Source: Halegenticoccus tardaugens (GTDB lineage Archaea > Halobacteriota > Halobacteria > Halobacteriales > Haloferacaceae). Taken from it: 64,000 bases of DNA. The notes under the pieces are model-generated. The model was not told the origin of the DNA. It saw only the letters and a program-made list of their open reading frames with translations, and did not search any database. Both the position numbers and the translations under genes were made by a program. This document shows positions 1 through 7,978 of the stretch, in pieces (within the stretch, counting starts at the first letter, position 1; each line of letters begins with the position of its first letter). The stretch lies in contig NZ_SDIC01000012.1 in the NCBI RefSeq assembly GCF_004116405.1, positions 62,001-126,000 on the forward strand, read 5' to 3'.

Positions 1-417
1 CGCGTCGCGCACCTCGTCGCGGAGCTGGCGAACCTCGCGGACGAGTTCCTCGTTGCCGACGTCGCTCTCGCGCTCGCCGGGGCCGCCCGCCGCGCCCGGC
101 GGCCCGCCGCCCATGGCACCGGGACCGCCGGGGCCGCCGCCCATCATGCCGCTCATCATCTGCGCGAACGGGTTACCGCCCATGCCGGGGCCGCCGCCGG
201 GACCGCCCATCACGTCCTCCGGGCTCGGCGGTTCCTCCCCTTCCTCGCGCTCTTGCGCGCGTCGCTCGCGGATCTCCTCGACGCGCTCGCGGAAGGACTT
301 CTCCTCGCCCTCCGGCTCCGGTCCCGAGTCGGCCTCGGGCCCCGCGTCGGATTCGGACTCTCGCTCCGGTTCCGGCTCCGGTGTCGACGCCTCGTCACCT
401 GGTTCGTCTTCGGGCAT
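1..417 (-). CDS. Acidic Gly/Met-rich hypothetical protein (3' end outside window)
   Basis: I do not recognise the family. The ATG is at 417 and the frame runs off the left edge, giving 139 codons. Residues 1-40 are a Glu/Pro/Ser-rich acidic stretch, residues 41-70 are charged and probably helical (RERVEEIRERRAQEREE), and residues 70-115 are a flexible Gly/Met/Pro-rich segment with GGGPGMGG and MMSGMMGG runs. A charged helix then starts again (EELVREVRQLRDEVRD), which suggests a coiled coil continuing outside the window. It has no signal peptide or membrane segment in the visible part. It lies downstream of the DUF2797 gene on the same strand. Confidence 0.75.
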   Translation of the reverse strand, partial: MPEDEPGDEASTPEPEPERESESDAGPEADSGPEPEGEEKSFRERVEEIRERRAQEREEGEEPPSPEDVMGGPGGGPGMGGNPFAQMMSGMMGGGPGGPGAMGGGPPGAAGGPGERESDVGNEELVREVRQLRDEVRDA

Positions 418-476
418 AGCTATGGGTTCGCAAGCCAGCCCGAAAAGGGTTGTTGCTCGCGGTCGAGAACGCCCGG

Positions 477-1307
477 TTACCCGAACGCTCCGAGGCTCGA
501 CTGGAGGTCCCGCGCGTCGGAGCCGGGTTCGACCTCGTAGCCCACGAGGTCGCGCAGGTCCACCGCGTAGGTGCTGCCGGCGCGATCGAGCACGAGCAAG
601 CGCCCCTTCGTGCCGCGGACGGTCCCGGCGGCGATGGTCTCTGCCACTGGTCGGGCGTCGAGGTCGAGCCCGTAGTCGAACGAGAACGTCTCGATCGGGT
701 CGAAGCCGTCGAGGAGCGCGCTCCACGCGTCCTCGTCGACCATCCGGTGGAGCCCCCGCCGCTTCGCCGGCGCGCGAACCCGGTCGGGGATCGTCTCCGC
801 GATCCCGGCTTCGATCTCGCGGGCGATTCGGCCGTCCTCCACCGTCCGAACGTGCGCCGCCCGATCCGCGCCCTGTTCGCGGAGGCGCGTCTCCAGCCGC
901 CACAGCTTCGTCACCCCGACCTTGAACCGCTCGGGCGCGAACGCCGCGAGGTACACGGCGTGGTCGTCGAAGCAGTCCATCTCGTCTTTCAGGCACGTCC
1001 CGGTGCACCGGGCGCAGACCCAGGTTCGCCGGTGGTCGTGGCAGTACGGCGCGTCGGACGCGTCGCAAGCGACGTGCTCGCCCTCGTGGAGGGTGCCCGC
1101 GCAGTGGCGGTCGAGCAGAGCGTACGATAGCTCCGTCCCCGGGTCGAGGGGGACGTACTCGACGGCGGAGGCCGCCCCGTCGTCGCCGGAACCCGTCCGA
1201 TCCGCGCCCGTCGGAGGACCGTCGGCCCCGCGAGCGCCGATCCCGCGAGCGTCGGCGTCGCTCAAAAGGAGGCCGCCGTCCAGCGCGTCGTAGCCGACGA
1301 TCTGCAC
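477..1307 (-). CDS. DUF2797 family protein
   Basis: 276-residue protein with a GTG start at 1307. A cysteine/histidine cluster between residues 69 and 112 (C69, C81, C89, C98, C101, C105, C112, with CHDH and CARCTGTC) looks like a metal-binding region. The following segment (VYLAAFAPERFKVGVTKLWRLETR) is typical of DUF2797 proteins, whose molecular role is not established. Residues 30-48 form a low-complexity linker. There is no signal peptide, so it is probably cytoplasmic. It is followed by the partial acidic protein on the same strand and faces divergently away from halolysin 1. Confidence 0.8.
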   Translation of the reverse strand: MQIVGYDALDGGLLLSDADARGIGARGADGPPTGADRTGSGDDGAASAVEYVPLDPGTELSYALLDRHCAGTLHEGEHVACDASDAPYCHDHRRTWVCARCTGTCLKDEMDCFDDHAVYLAAFAPERFKVGVTKLWRLETRLREQGADRAAHVRTVEDGRIAREIEAGIAETIPDRVRAPAKRRGLHRMVDEDAWSALLDGFDPIETFSFDYGLDLDARPVAETIAAGTVRGTKGRLLVLDRAGSTYAVDLRDLVGYEVEPGSDARDLQSSLGAFG

Positions 1308-1406
1308 ACCCTCCGTAGCGGGCGTACCGATAAAGGCGTGTCCGTTGCGCTCGCTGCCGACTCAACTCGAACCACCGCAATCGGTGTTTACTAATGATAC
1401 CCGAAA

Positions 1407-1427
1407 TTTTAAGAGTAATATTTAATA
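1407..1427 (+). promoter_or_regulatory. AT-rich promoter element of halolysin 1
   Basis: TTTTAAG at 1407-1413 and a second AT-rich word, TTTAATA, at 1421-1427 precede the start codon at 1453 in otherwise GC-rich DNA. TTTTAAG is a plausible archaeal TATA box and would give a short leader. The same TTTTAAG word precedes the second halolysin gene (61997-62003). Confidence 0.5.
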
Positions 1428-1452
1428 CTGAATGTAATTCATCTTGATCGCA

Positions 1453-2619
1453 ATGTTACGAAATAGTGATGGTTCGACGCGGCGAAACGTTCTGAAAGCG
1501 GTCGGCGGTACGGCGGGGTTGGGCGGCATCACCCGCCTCGCGTCGGCGTCCGAGGGGAACACGGTCGAGGTGATCGTCGGGTTCGCCGGAAAGAGCGGCC
1601 GCCGCGCGGCGGCGAGCGAGGCCGCGTCGATCCACCGCGAGTTCGCGTTCGACGCGATGACGATCTCGGTCAACGAGAACGCGATTCCGGGGCTCCGAAA
1701 CCGGGGGGACGTCAGGTACGTAGAGGAGAACGGGACGATGCAGGCGTTCGCGCAGACCGTCCCGTGGGGCGTGGATCGCGTGGACGCGCCGGTCGCCCAC
1801 GACGACGGCTCGACCGGCTCCGGGGCGGACATCGCGATCATCGACACCGGGATCGACAGCGACCACCCCGACCTCGTCGACAACCTCGGCGAGGGCGAGG
1901 CGTTCGTCGAGTGCGGCGAGGGCGGGATCACGTGCGCCTTCTCGGGGAACGACAACAGCTGCAACGAGAGCTGGGACGACGACAACGATCACGGCACCCA
2001 CTGCGCCGGCACCGCCGACGCCGTCGACAACGACGAGGGCGTCGTCGGCGTCGCGACCGAGGCGACGCTCCACGCCGTCAAAGTGCTCGACAAGCGCGGG
2101 AGCGGTACCTTCTCGGACATCGCCGCCGGCGTCGAGTGGACGGCCGACCAGGGGTACGACGTGGCGAGCATGAGCCTCGGCGCGAGTTCGGGATCCGAAG
2201 CCCTGAAAGACGCCTGCGTCTACGCGTACGACCGCGGCGTGCTCCTCGTCGCCGCCGCCGGCAACGACGGCCCCTGCTCCGACTGCGTCGGCTACCCGGC
2301 CGCCTACGACGAGGTGGTCGCCGTCAGCGCGACCAGCGAGGACGATTCGCTCGCCGACTTCTCCTCGACGGGTCCGGAGATCGAACTCGCCGCCCCCGGC
2401 GAGGACGTGTACTCGACGATTCCCGGCGGATACGACACGTTTTCGGGCACGTCGATGGCGTGCCCGCACGTCGCCGGCGCGGGGGCGCTGTTGATGGCCG
2501 AGGGGGATACGAACGCGGAGGCCCGCGACCGTCTCCGCGGGACGGCGGAGGACGTCGGCCTGTCGAGCGAAGAGCAGGGCGACGGCCTGCTCGACGCTGC
2601 GGCCGCGGTGGGGCTCTGA
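1453..2619 (+). CDS. Halolysin-like S8 serine protease (subtilase), Tat-exported
   Basis: 388-residue subtilase. I start it at the ATG at 1453 rather than the upstream TTG at 1444 because this puts the twin-arginine motif (STRRNVLKAVGG, R10/R11) right at the N-terminus. An inhibitor-like propeptide (about 35-95) is followed by the S8 domain with Asp131 in IIDTGID, His180 in DHGTHCAG, Asn271 in AAGND and Ser334 in GTSMACPH. It ends with the catalytic domain and lacks the C-terminal extension of longer halolysins. It has eight cysteines in the mature part (154, 161, 170, 184, 255, 275, 278, 337), more than the second halolysin here. It should fold before Tat export and degrade extracellular protein. 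The next gene encodes a protease-inhibitor homologue. Confidence 0.93.
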   Translation: MLRNSDGSTRRNVLKAVGGTAGLGGITRLASASEGNTVEVIVGFAGKSGRRAAASEAASIHREFAFDAMTISVNENAIPGLRNRGDVRYVEENGTMQAFAQTVPWGVDRVDAPVAHDDGSTGSGADIAIIDTGIDSDHPDLVDNLGEGEAFVECGEGGITCAFSGNDNSCNESWDDDNDHGTHCAGTADAVDNDEGVVGVATEATLHAVKVLDKRGSGTFSDIAAGVEWTADQGYDVASMSLGASSGSEALKDACVYAYDRGVLLVAAAGNDGPCSDCVGYPAAYDEVVAVSATSEDDSLADFSSTGPEIELAAPGEDVYSTIPGGYDTFSGTSMACPHVAGAGALLMAEGDTNAEARDRLRGTAEDVGLSSEEQGDGLLDAAAAVGL

Positions 2620-2717
2620 GAGTCCTTCGCGGGGTCCGTCCGGTTTCGTCGCCGCTTCGACGACGTCCGCGACGCGGGCCGCGGGAATTATACGGACGGC
2701 CGGCGGACCGTCGGAGC

Positions 2718-3047
2718 ATGCTCGACGCGACCCTGTCCGTCACGCCGTCCGCAGACCGCGTTCGATTCGCCCTCGCGGTCGAGAACGCGGGCGACGACCC
2801 GATCACCCTCTCGTTCCGCGACGGCCGGCGCGCCGACTTCGTCGTCCGGTCCGACGGCGAGGAGGTCTGGCGCTGGAGCGACGGCCGGATGTTCACGCAG
2901 GTGCTCGCCTCGGAGACGCTCGACTCGGGCGAACGGGCGCGCTACGACGGCGAGTGGGAGGAGCCGACCCCGGGTTCGTACGTCGCGGTCGGCGTCCTCG
3001 CCGCCGACGGCGTCGACCTCGAAGCGGAGGCGTCCTTCTCCGTCTGA
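2718..3047 (+). CDS. BsuPI-type intracellular proteinase inhibitor homologue
   Basis: 109-residue protein with an ATG at 2718, 98 bp after the halolysin stop. The pattern LSVTPSADRVRFALAVENAGDDPITLSFRDGRRADFVV followed by WRWSDGRMFTQ and GSYVAVGVLAA is that of the BsuPI family, all-beta proteins named for the Bacillus subtilis intracellular proteinase inhibitor. It has no signal peptide, so it should stay in the cytoplasm. Known: the founding member inhibits intracellular subtilisin. Inferred: it could protect the cell from halolysin that folds before Tat export. Co-transcription is possible but not shown. Confidence 0.75.
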   Translation: MLDATLSVTPSADRVRFALAVENAGDDPITLSFRDGRRADFVVRSDGEEVWRWSDGRMFTQVLASETLDSGERARYDGEWEEPTPGSYVAVGVLAADGVDLEAEASFSV

Positions 3048-3173
3048 TCCCCGCGATCCGAGCGCGACTGAACGTTCATGCGCTCGCGCGCCGTATCGTG
3101 AACCGCGGATCGTTCGGTTACGCCCCGCGAATCGCTCTCCCCGCGCCGCCCGCCGCGGCACGGAGGTCGAACC

Positions 3174-3917
3174 ATGTCCCTGAAGGAACTCATCCGCGAC
3201 CTCGAATCCCGCCGGAAGACGGTCACGATCTTCGCGCACGAGCCGGATCCCGGCCTCGCCGAGTACTTCGACGACTGGCACGTCTCCGTCGAGTACGAGC
3301 GGCTCCCGCGCGACGGCTACGAGGAGTTCGTCGTCGTCAGCGAGGGCGACGAGTACCTCGGGAGCGTCGGCGTCGGCGCGCTGGCCGCCCTCCAGTCGCC
3401 GCGAATCCGCGATCCGGGACGGCGCAAGCTCGCCGAGGCGGACCTCCACTACCTCCTCGAACTGCTCGACGACTCCGTCTTCTCCTCGTTCGATCGCCGG
3501 CAGATGCTCGCGGCGTCGCGGGAGTTCGAGGACCGCGCCGCGCGGGTCGGGCGCGGGACGCTCTCGGCCGGGTTCCAGTCGCTGTCTGCGATGCGGCGTC
3601 AGCTCCCGGTCTACCGGGAACTCGCCTCGCTCCCCGGACTGTCGGTTCACGTCTACGGACGGGCCGACTGGGACCCCCCCGACGTTCCCGGCGTGGTCGT
3701 CCACCGGCTCGCCGACGGGGAACTCGCGGACGTCTGGTTCGTCGCGTACGACGGGGGCGGCAACCCGATGTACGAGTGCGCGCTGGTCGCCGAGGAGGTC
3801 GGACCCGGAGATTTCTACGGCTTCTGGACGTACGACCCGGCGCTGGTCGACCGCGTGTTCGACGCGGTCCGAGAGGCCGCGGCCGGCGACCCCGTCGACG
3901 AAAACGAAACCCCCTAA
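3174..3917 (+). CDS. DICT-type sensory domain protein
   Basis: 247-residue soluble protein beginning SLKELIRDLESRRKTVTIFAHEPDPGLAEYF. This resembles haloarchaeal DICT sensory-domain proteins, a fold linked to light or redox signalling, often next to kinases. No kinase, HTH or output domain is visible, so it is a stand-alone sensor or a partner protein. The C-terminal half (WFVAYDGGGNPMYECALVAEEVGPGDFYGFWTYDPALVD) supports the family call. The stop at 3917 is 24 bp before trm56 on the same strand. The family assignment comes from sequence pattern only. Confidence 0.65.
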   Translation: MSLKELIRDLESRRKTVTIFAHEPDPGLAEYFDDWHVSVEYERLPRDGYEEFVVVSEGDEYLGSVGVGALAALQSPRIRDPGRRKLAEADLHYLLELLDDSVFSSFDRRQMLAASREFEDRAARVGRGTLSAGFQSLSAMRRQLPVYRELASLPGLSVHVYGRADWDPPDVPGVVVHRLADGELADVWFVAYDGGGNPMYECALVAEEVGPGDFYGFWTYDPALVDRVFDAVREAAAGDPVDENETP

Positions 3918-3941
3918 CCCGCGGGCTCGTTCGGTTCGTTC

Positions 3942-4490
3942 ATGCAGGGAGAGCACGAAGTGGTCGTCCTCAGGCTCGGGCACAGACCGGGGCGGGACGA
4001 CCGCATGACGACGCACGTCGCGCTCACGGCGCGCGCGCTCGGCGCGGACCGGGCGATCCTCGTCGGCGACGCGGGGCAGTCGGCCGAAACCGTCGCCGAC
4101 ATCACGGCGCGCTTCGGCGGCCCCTTCGACGTGGAGGTGAGAGAGTCGTACCGACCGCTCCTGCGCGACTGGGAGGGGACGATCGTCCACCTCACGATGT
4201 ACGGCGAGCGCGTGGAGGACGCGGCGGCTGACGTAAGGGAGGCACACGCCGAGGGACCGCTGCTCGTCGTCGTCGGCGCGGGGAAGGTGCCGTTCGAGGT
4301 GTACGAGGCGGCCGACTGGAACGTCGGCGTCACGAACCAGCCGCACTCGGAGGTCGCCGCGCTGGCCGTCTTCCTCGACCGCCTGTTCGACGGTCGGGAA
4401 CTCGACCGCGAGTGGACCGACGCGGAGCGGCGGGTGATCCCGCAGGCGACGGGCAAGCGCGTCGAAGCGGCCGACGACGCGTCGGAGTGA
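3942..4490 (+). CDS. trm56: tRNA (cytidine(56)-2'-O)-methyltransferase
   Basis: 182-residue archaeal Trm56 that uses SAM to methylate the ribose of C56 in the tRNA T-loop. The N-terminal signature VVLRLGHRPGRDDRMTTHVALTARALGADR is nearly diagnostic for the family. The SPOUT knot elements VVVGAGKVPFEVYEAADWNVGVTNQPHSEVAALAVFLDRLF (about 115-155) include the SAM-binding loop and the GVTNQPHSEVAALA motif. Length and motifs are normal and it appears intact. It is convergent with the GtrA gene, with 24 bp between the stops. Confidence 0.95.
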   Translation: MQGEHEVVVLRLGHRPGRDDRMTTHVALTARALGADRAILVGDAGQSAETVADITARFGGPFDVEVRESYRPLLRDWEGTIVHLTMYGERVEDAAADVREAHAEGPLLVVVGAGKVPFEVYEAADWNVGVTNQPHSEVAALAVFLDRLFDGRELDREWTDAERRVIPQATGKRVEAADDASE

Positions 4491-4514
4491 GCGAAAGAGA
4501 TCGGAGACGTCCCC

Positions 4515-4946
4515 TCACGCCCCCCACGTCCAGCGCGTGTCGAGGAGGTACCGGTAGAAGCCGGAGACGAAGATCGCGCCGCCGTTCGCCACGAGGTACT
4601 CCAGCCCTCCCCACGCGACGAGCGCGTACAGCAGGCCGACCTGGATCGGGATCGCGGATCCCCGGACGAGGTTCGTCCTGAACAGCCCGGTCAGGTATTC
4701 GCCCCTGGTGGCGTGGCGCACCCGTTTGAACGTCCACACGTTGTTGGCGACGTACTGTGCGACGATCGTGATCTCGATCGCGACGACGGCCCCGACGAGG
4801 TAGTACAGCCCCGCGACGTCGACGAAGAACCAGAGCAGCACCGTTTGCAAGCCCGCCGCGACGGAGCCGACGCTGAAGAATCTCAGCAGTCGCGCGATCC
4901 GACGATCGTCGACGCACCGGTCGAGTCGCGGCAGTTCCGGGCTCAT
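4515..4946 (-). CDS. GtrA family membrane protein
   Basis: 143 residues with four predicted membrane helices, starting at the ATG at 4946 (MSPELPRLD). RLLRFFSVGSVAAGLQT at the start, IAQYVANNVWTF-like text in the middle (VAQYVANNVWTFKRV) and the final FYRYLLDTRWTW match the GtrA/DPMS family. Members move or flip polyprenyl-linked sugars for cell-surface glycans. It follows the sulfatase-fold gene with 7 bp between the stop of that gene and this start, so the two are probably one transcript acting on envelope glycans or teichoic-acid-like polymers. The substrate is unknown. Confidence 0.85.
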   Translation of the reverse strand: MSPELPRLDRCVDDRRIARLLRFFSVGSVAAGLQTVLLWFFVDVAGLYYLVGAVVAIEITIVAQYVANNVWTFKRVRHATRGEYLTGLFRTNLVRGSAIPIQVGLLYALVAWGGLEYLVANGGAIFVSGFYRYLLDTRWTWGA

Positions 4947-4953
4947 CGGTGGC

Positions 4954-6372
4954 TCACTGGTAGCCCAACGCCGTGAGTCGGTCCGACACGTCGTCCGGAA
5001 CCGAGTCGTCCGCGTCGGCGTTCGCCCTCTCCCGTTCGATCCGCTCCGCGTGCGCGTCCACGATCGGGTCCAGCGCCACCCTCGCCTCGTCGGCCTCACG
5101 ATCGGATCGATCGACGAGGTCGCGTTGCTCTCCGGGGTCGGCCCGCCGGTCGTACAGTTCGCGATCGCCGGTCGCGGTGTTCTTGATGTAGGTCCACCGT
5201 TCCGTGCGCGCGCTCACGAGCACGTCGCCGTCGGCCGGTCGCCGGGGAATCGGCTGCTGGGTCGTCTGCTCGCCCTGAACGGTCACGGAGACGGTGGGAT
5301 CGGTCTCCAGATCCGTCTCGCCGCGCACCGCGGGGTACACTGACGCGCCCTCCCAGGCGTCCGGCGGCTCGACGCCGAGGGCGTCGCAGATCGTCGGCGG
5401 AATCGATTCGAGACCCACGTTCTCGCGCAGCGCCTGCGCGCCCCCCTCGGGGGAGTCCACGATCATCGGGACGTGGATCAGCTCTTCGTACAGTTTCGGA
5501 TAGTGTGCGAGGTGGCCGTGTTCGAGGAACTCCTCGCCGTGGTCGCCCGCGACGACCAGCAACGTGTCGTCGGCCGCGCCCGTGTCAGCGAGCGCGGCGC
5601 GGAGCCGACCGATGCTCGCGTCGACCTGCCTGATCGTCCCGTCGTACAGCGCCTTCAGGTCGCTCAACGTTCGGTCGTCGACCGCCAGCCCGAGGCCCGT
5701 CCTCGCGTGCGCCCGCAACATCCGAAGCGTACTCAGCCGGCGGGGCGAGACCTCGCGCAGGTGGCGCGGGGCGGGGAAGTACGGCGTGTGGACGTCCATG
5801 TAGTGGACCCAGAGGAAGAAGGGCGAGTCGGCGTCGCGGATGAACGCCTTGGCGCGGCGCTCGACGTCGAGCAACCGCGAAGTGTCCGTGATCTGTTCGT
5901 CGTCGGCCTCCCCTCGCAGACGTCTGGCGATGCGGTAGAACGGCGACGCGCCGAGCTGGAGCCACGCCTGCACCGTCGGGTGCGCGGCGAGGTACTTGCT
6001 GTAGGGGCTCGTTTCGGAGCCGGTGACGAACGTCTCGAACTCGTCGAAGCCGCGGTCGTACCCCCAGTGTTCGGTCAGAAATCCGTTCGCGGCGTTGAAT
6101 CCGGCGGTGGCGACGCCCTCGGACCGAAGCGCCTCCGCGATCGTCCGCGCCCCGGCGCCGATGCTCCCGCTCTCGACGAACACGGGCGAAGACGAGAGGA
6201 TGCTCGGAAACGAAAACGGCGTCCAGTTTCCGTGCGCGAACGCGTTCGTGAACACGGTGCCTCGCTCGGCCAGCTCGCCGATGACCGGCGTCTTCTCGCT
6301 GTCCGATCGCGGGGACACCGCGTCTGCGCGGAGGGAATCGACGGTAATCAGTACGGCGTTAGTAACAGCCAT
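4954..6372 (-). CDS. Sulfatase/alkaline phosphatase superfamily enzyme
   Basis: 472 residues from the ATG at 6372 (MAVTNAVLITVDSLRADAV). The VLITVDSLRAD metal site, DTLLVVAGDHGEEFLEHGHLAHYPKLYEELIHVPMIV (about 290-330) and FFLWVHYMDVHTPYFPAP are typical of the superfamily. The expected catalytic C/S-x-P-x-R sulfatase motif is not seen. The equivalent position reads HGNWTPFSFPSILSSSP, as in many archaeal surface-glycan members, so the enzyme may be a phosphodiesterase or phosphoethanolamine-type transferase instead of a sulfatase. No signal peptide is evident. It is upstream of the GtrA gene on the same strand. Confidence 0.88.
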   Translation of the reverse strand: MAVTNAVLITVDSLRADAVSPRSDSEKTPVIGELAERGTVFTNAFAHGNWTPFSFPSILSSSPVFVESGSIGAGARTIAEALRSEGVATAGFNAANGFLTEHWGYDRGFDEFETFVTGSETSPYSKYLAAHPTVQAWLQLGASPFYRIARRLRGEADDEQITDTSRLLDVERRAKAFIRDADSPFFLWVHYMDVHTPYFPAPRHLREVSPRRLSTLRMLRAHARTGLGLAVDDRTLSDLKALYDGTIRQVDASIGRLRAALADTGAADDTLLVVAGDHGEEFLEHGHLAHYPKLYEELIHVPMIVDSPEGGAQALRENVGLESIPPTICDALGVEPPDAWEGASVYPAVRGETDLETDPTVSVTVQGEQTTQQPIPRRPADGDVLVSARTERWTYIKNTATGDRELYDRRADPGEQRDLVDRSDREADEARVALDPIVDAHAERIERERANADADDSVPDDVSDRLTALGYQ

Positions 6373-6746
6373 GTTGTGCTCTTTCACCGATTTGGGCGGC
6401 GATCTCTCGATCTCCGTGTCTACCGCGTCAGTCCGTCCGATCTGCGCGCGCGCTCGCCGGCGGATTCGATGCCGCGTTGCATCCGTGACTGGATGGTTAG
6501 TCGGCAGGCGGTATTCACGTTTTCGATACTGTCGACGACGCGCCAATCCCGACGCCGCAGCCGTTTGACGGCCGAAATCGGCGTATTGAGGCCCTGATTC
6601 GCCGAATTCGTCCCGGAATCGCGGCCCGGCGATTTCGAACTGTCGGATCCCTATCCCGAATCGGTGTGAATTCCAAACTCACCCCGGTGCGAATGCCGGA
6701 GTCGTTAGCCGCAATCGGGTAAAGCGAGGCCCGATTACACGGTCGC
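6373..6746 (+). other. Divergent intergenic region, no gene seen
   Basis: 374 bp between the divergent sulfatase and permease genes. It has no start with a convincing frame on either strand. It is somewhat less GC-rich between 6590 and 6740 and should hold both promoters, but I see no clear TATA box or long inverted repeat. Confidence 0.5.
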
Positions 6747-7901
6747 ATGAGCGTCACAGGGTCGCTCGTCGAGGCGGCGTGGTTCGTGAGCGAGATGACG
6801 TGGAAGACGTGGTGGGCGCTGGTGCTGGGATTCACCGTCGCCGGCGCGGTGCAGGCGTTCGTCAGTCAAGACGAGATGGTCGACGTACTCGGCGGCAGCG
6901 GCGTGCGCGAGATCGGGCTCGGATCGTTCTTCGGGTTCCTCTCGTCCAGCTGTTCGTTCGGCGCGGTGGCGACGACGAAGTCGCTGTACGAGAAGGGTGC
7001 CTCGCCGGCCGCCTCGCTCGCGGCGTTCCAGTTCGCGAGCACCAACCTCGTCGTCGAGATCGGGCTCGTCATGTGGATCCTGCTCGGCTGGCAGTTCGTC
7101 GCCGCCGACTTCTTCGGCGGCGCGGTGCTCATCCTGCTCCTCGCCGCGGCGTTCGCGCACGCCGTCCCGGACGAGTGGTTCGAACGCGCGCGCGAGCACG
7201 TTCGAAACCTCGGCGACGACGGTGGTCACGACCACGGCGGCGACCACGATCACGGCGACGACGGCGACGACTGGGCCGAGGCGAACGACTGGACCGACAA
7301 GCTGCTGACGGCGCGCGGCTGGCGGCGGACGTTCCGGAACGCGATGAACGAGTGGTCGATGCTGTGGACCGACATCGCGGTCGGTTTCGTCGTGGCCGGC
7401 CTGATCAAGGCGTTCGTTCCGGCGTCGTTCTGGACGCGACTTTTCACCCTCGCGCCCGAGGGAACGCTCGCGTGGGTGCTTTTGGGCTGCGTGATCGGCG
7501 TCGCCGTCGGCGTCCTCACGTTCATCTGCTCGGTCGCGAACGTGCCCTTCGCGCTCGTGCTCTGGCAGAACGGGATCCCCTTCGGCGGCGTGATGTCGTT
7601 CATCTTCGCCGACCTCATCGTGCCACACATCGTCAACATGTACCGGAAGTTCTACGGCGCGCGGCTGGCCGCCGCGTTGTTCGTCTCGATCTTCGCGGCC
7701 GCCGCCGTCTCGGGGCTGATCGTCCACTACGCCTGGGCGGGACTCGGACTGATCCCCCAGCAGGGACAGGTCGGGGGAACCGCCCCGAGCGGCTACACGA
7801 CGGTGCTCAACGCCGTCTTCTCCGTCGTCTTCCTCGCGCAGGTCTACGTGTCGTTCTTCGAATCGCGAGGGGAGCGCGAGAAGGCGACGACGGCGGACTG
7901 A
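6747..7901 (+). CDS. ArsP/UPF0718-type permease with His-rich loop
   Basis: 384 residues with about eight to ten membrane helices in two related halves. Each half has a conserved small-residue/Cys motif: FLSSSCSFGAVATTKSLYEKG (Cys69) and VLTFICSVANVPFALVLWQNGIPFGG. These match the permease family (DUF318/UPF0718) that includes ArsP and related metal or metalloid exporters. A soluble loop at about 155-180 carries HDHGGDHDHGDDGDD, which looks metal-binding. Substrate is unknown; Cu, Zn or organoarsenical efflux are the possibilities. The next gene is a sensor/regulator 77 bp downstream on the same strand. Confidence 0.85.
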   Translation: MSVTGSLVEAAWFVSEMTWKTWWALVLGFTVAGAVQAFVSQDEMVDVLGGSGVREIGLGSFFGFLSSSCSFGAVATTKSLYEKGASPAASLAAFQFASTNLVVEIGLVMWILLGWQFVAADFFGGAVLILLLAAAFAHAVPDEWFERAREHVRNLGDDGGHDHGGDHDHGDDGDDWAEANDWTDKLLTARGWRRTFRNAMNEWSMLWTDIAVGFVVAGLIKAFVPASFWTRLFTLAPEGTLAWVLLGCVIGVAVGVLTFICSVANVPFALVLWQNGIPFGGVMSFIFADLIVPHIVNMYRKFYGARLAAALFVSIFAAAAVSGLIVHYAWAGLGLIPQQGQVGGTAPSGYTTVLNAVFSVVFLAQVYVSFFESRGEREKATTAD

Positions 7902-7978
7902 ACGCCGACCGTCTGCGAAGCAGTCATTCGTTTCCGTTGACGGAAACCGTTTTGTCGGCGGCGACCGAGACTCGCGGT

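Noticed and set aside
1764..3047. One long frame joining halolysin 1 region and the BsuPI gene
   Set aside because: The first part is an Arg-rich shadow of halolysin in another frame; the real gene starts at the ATG at 2718.
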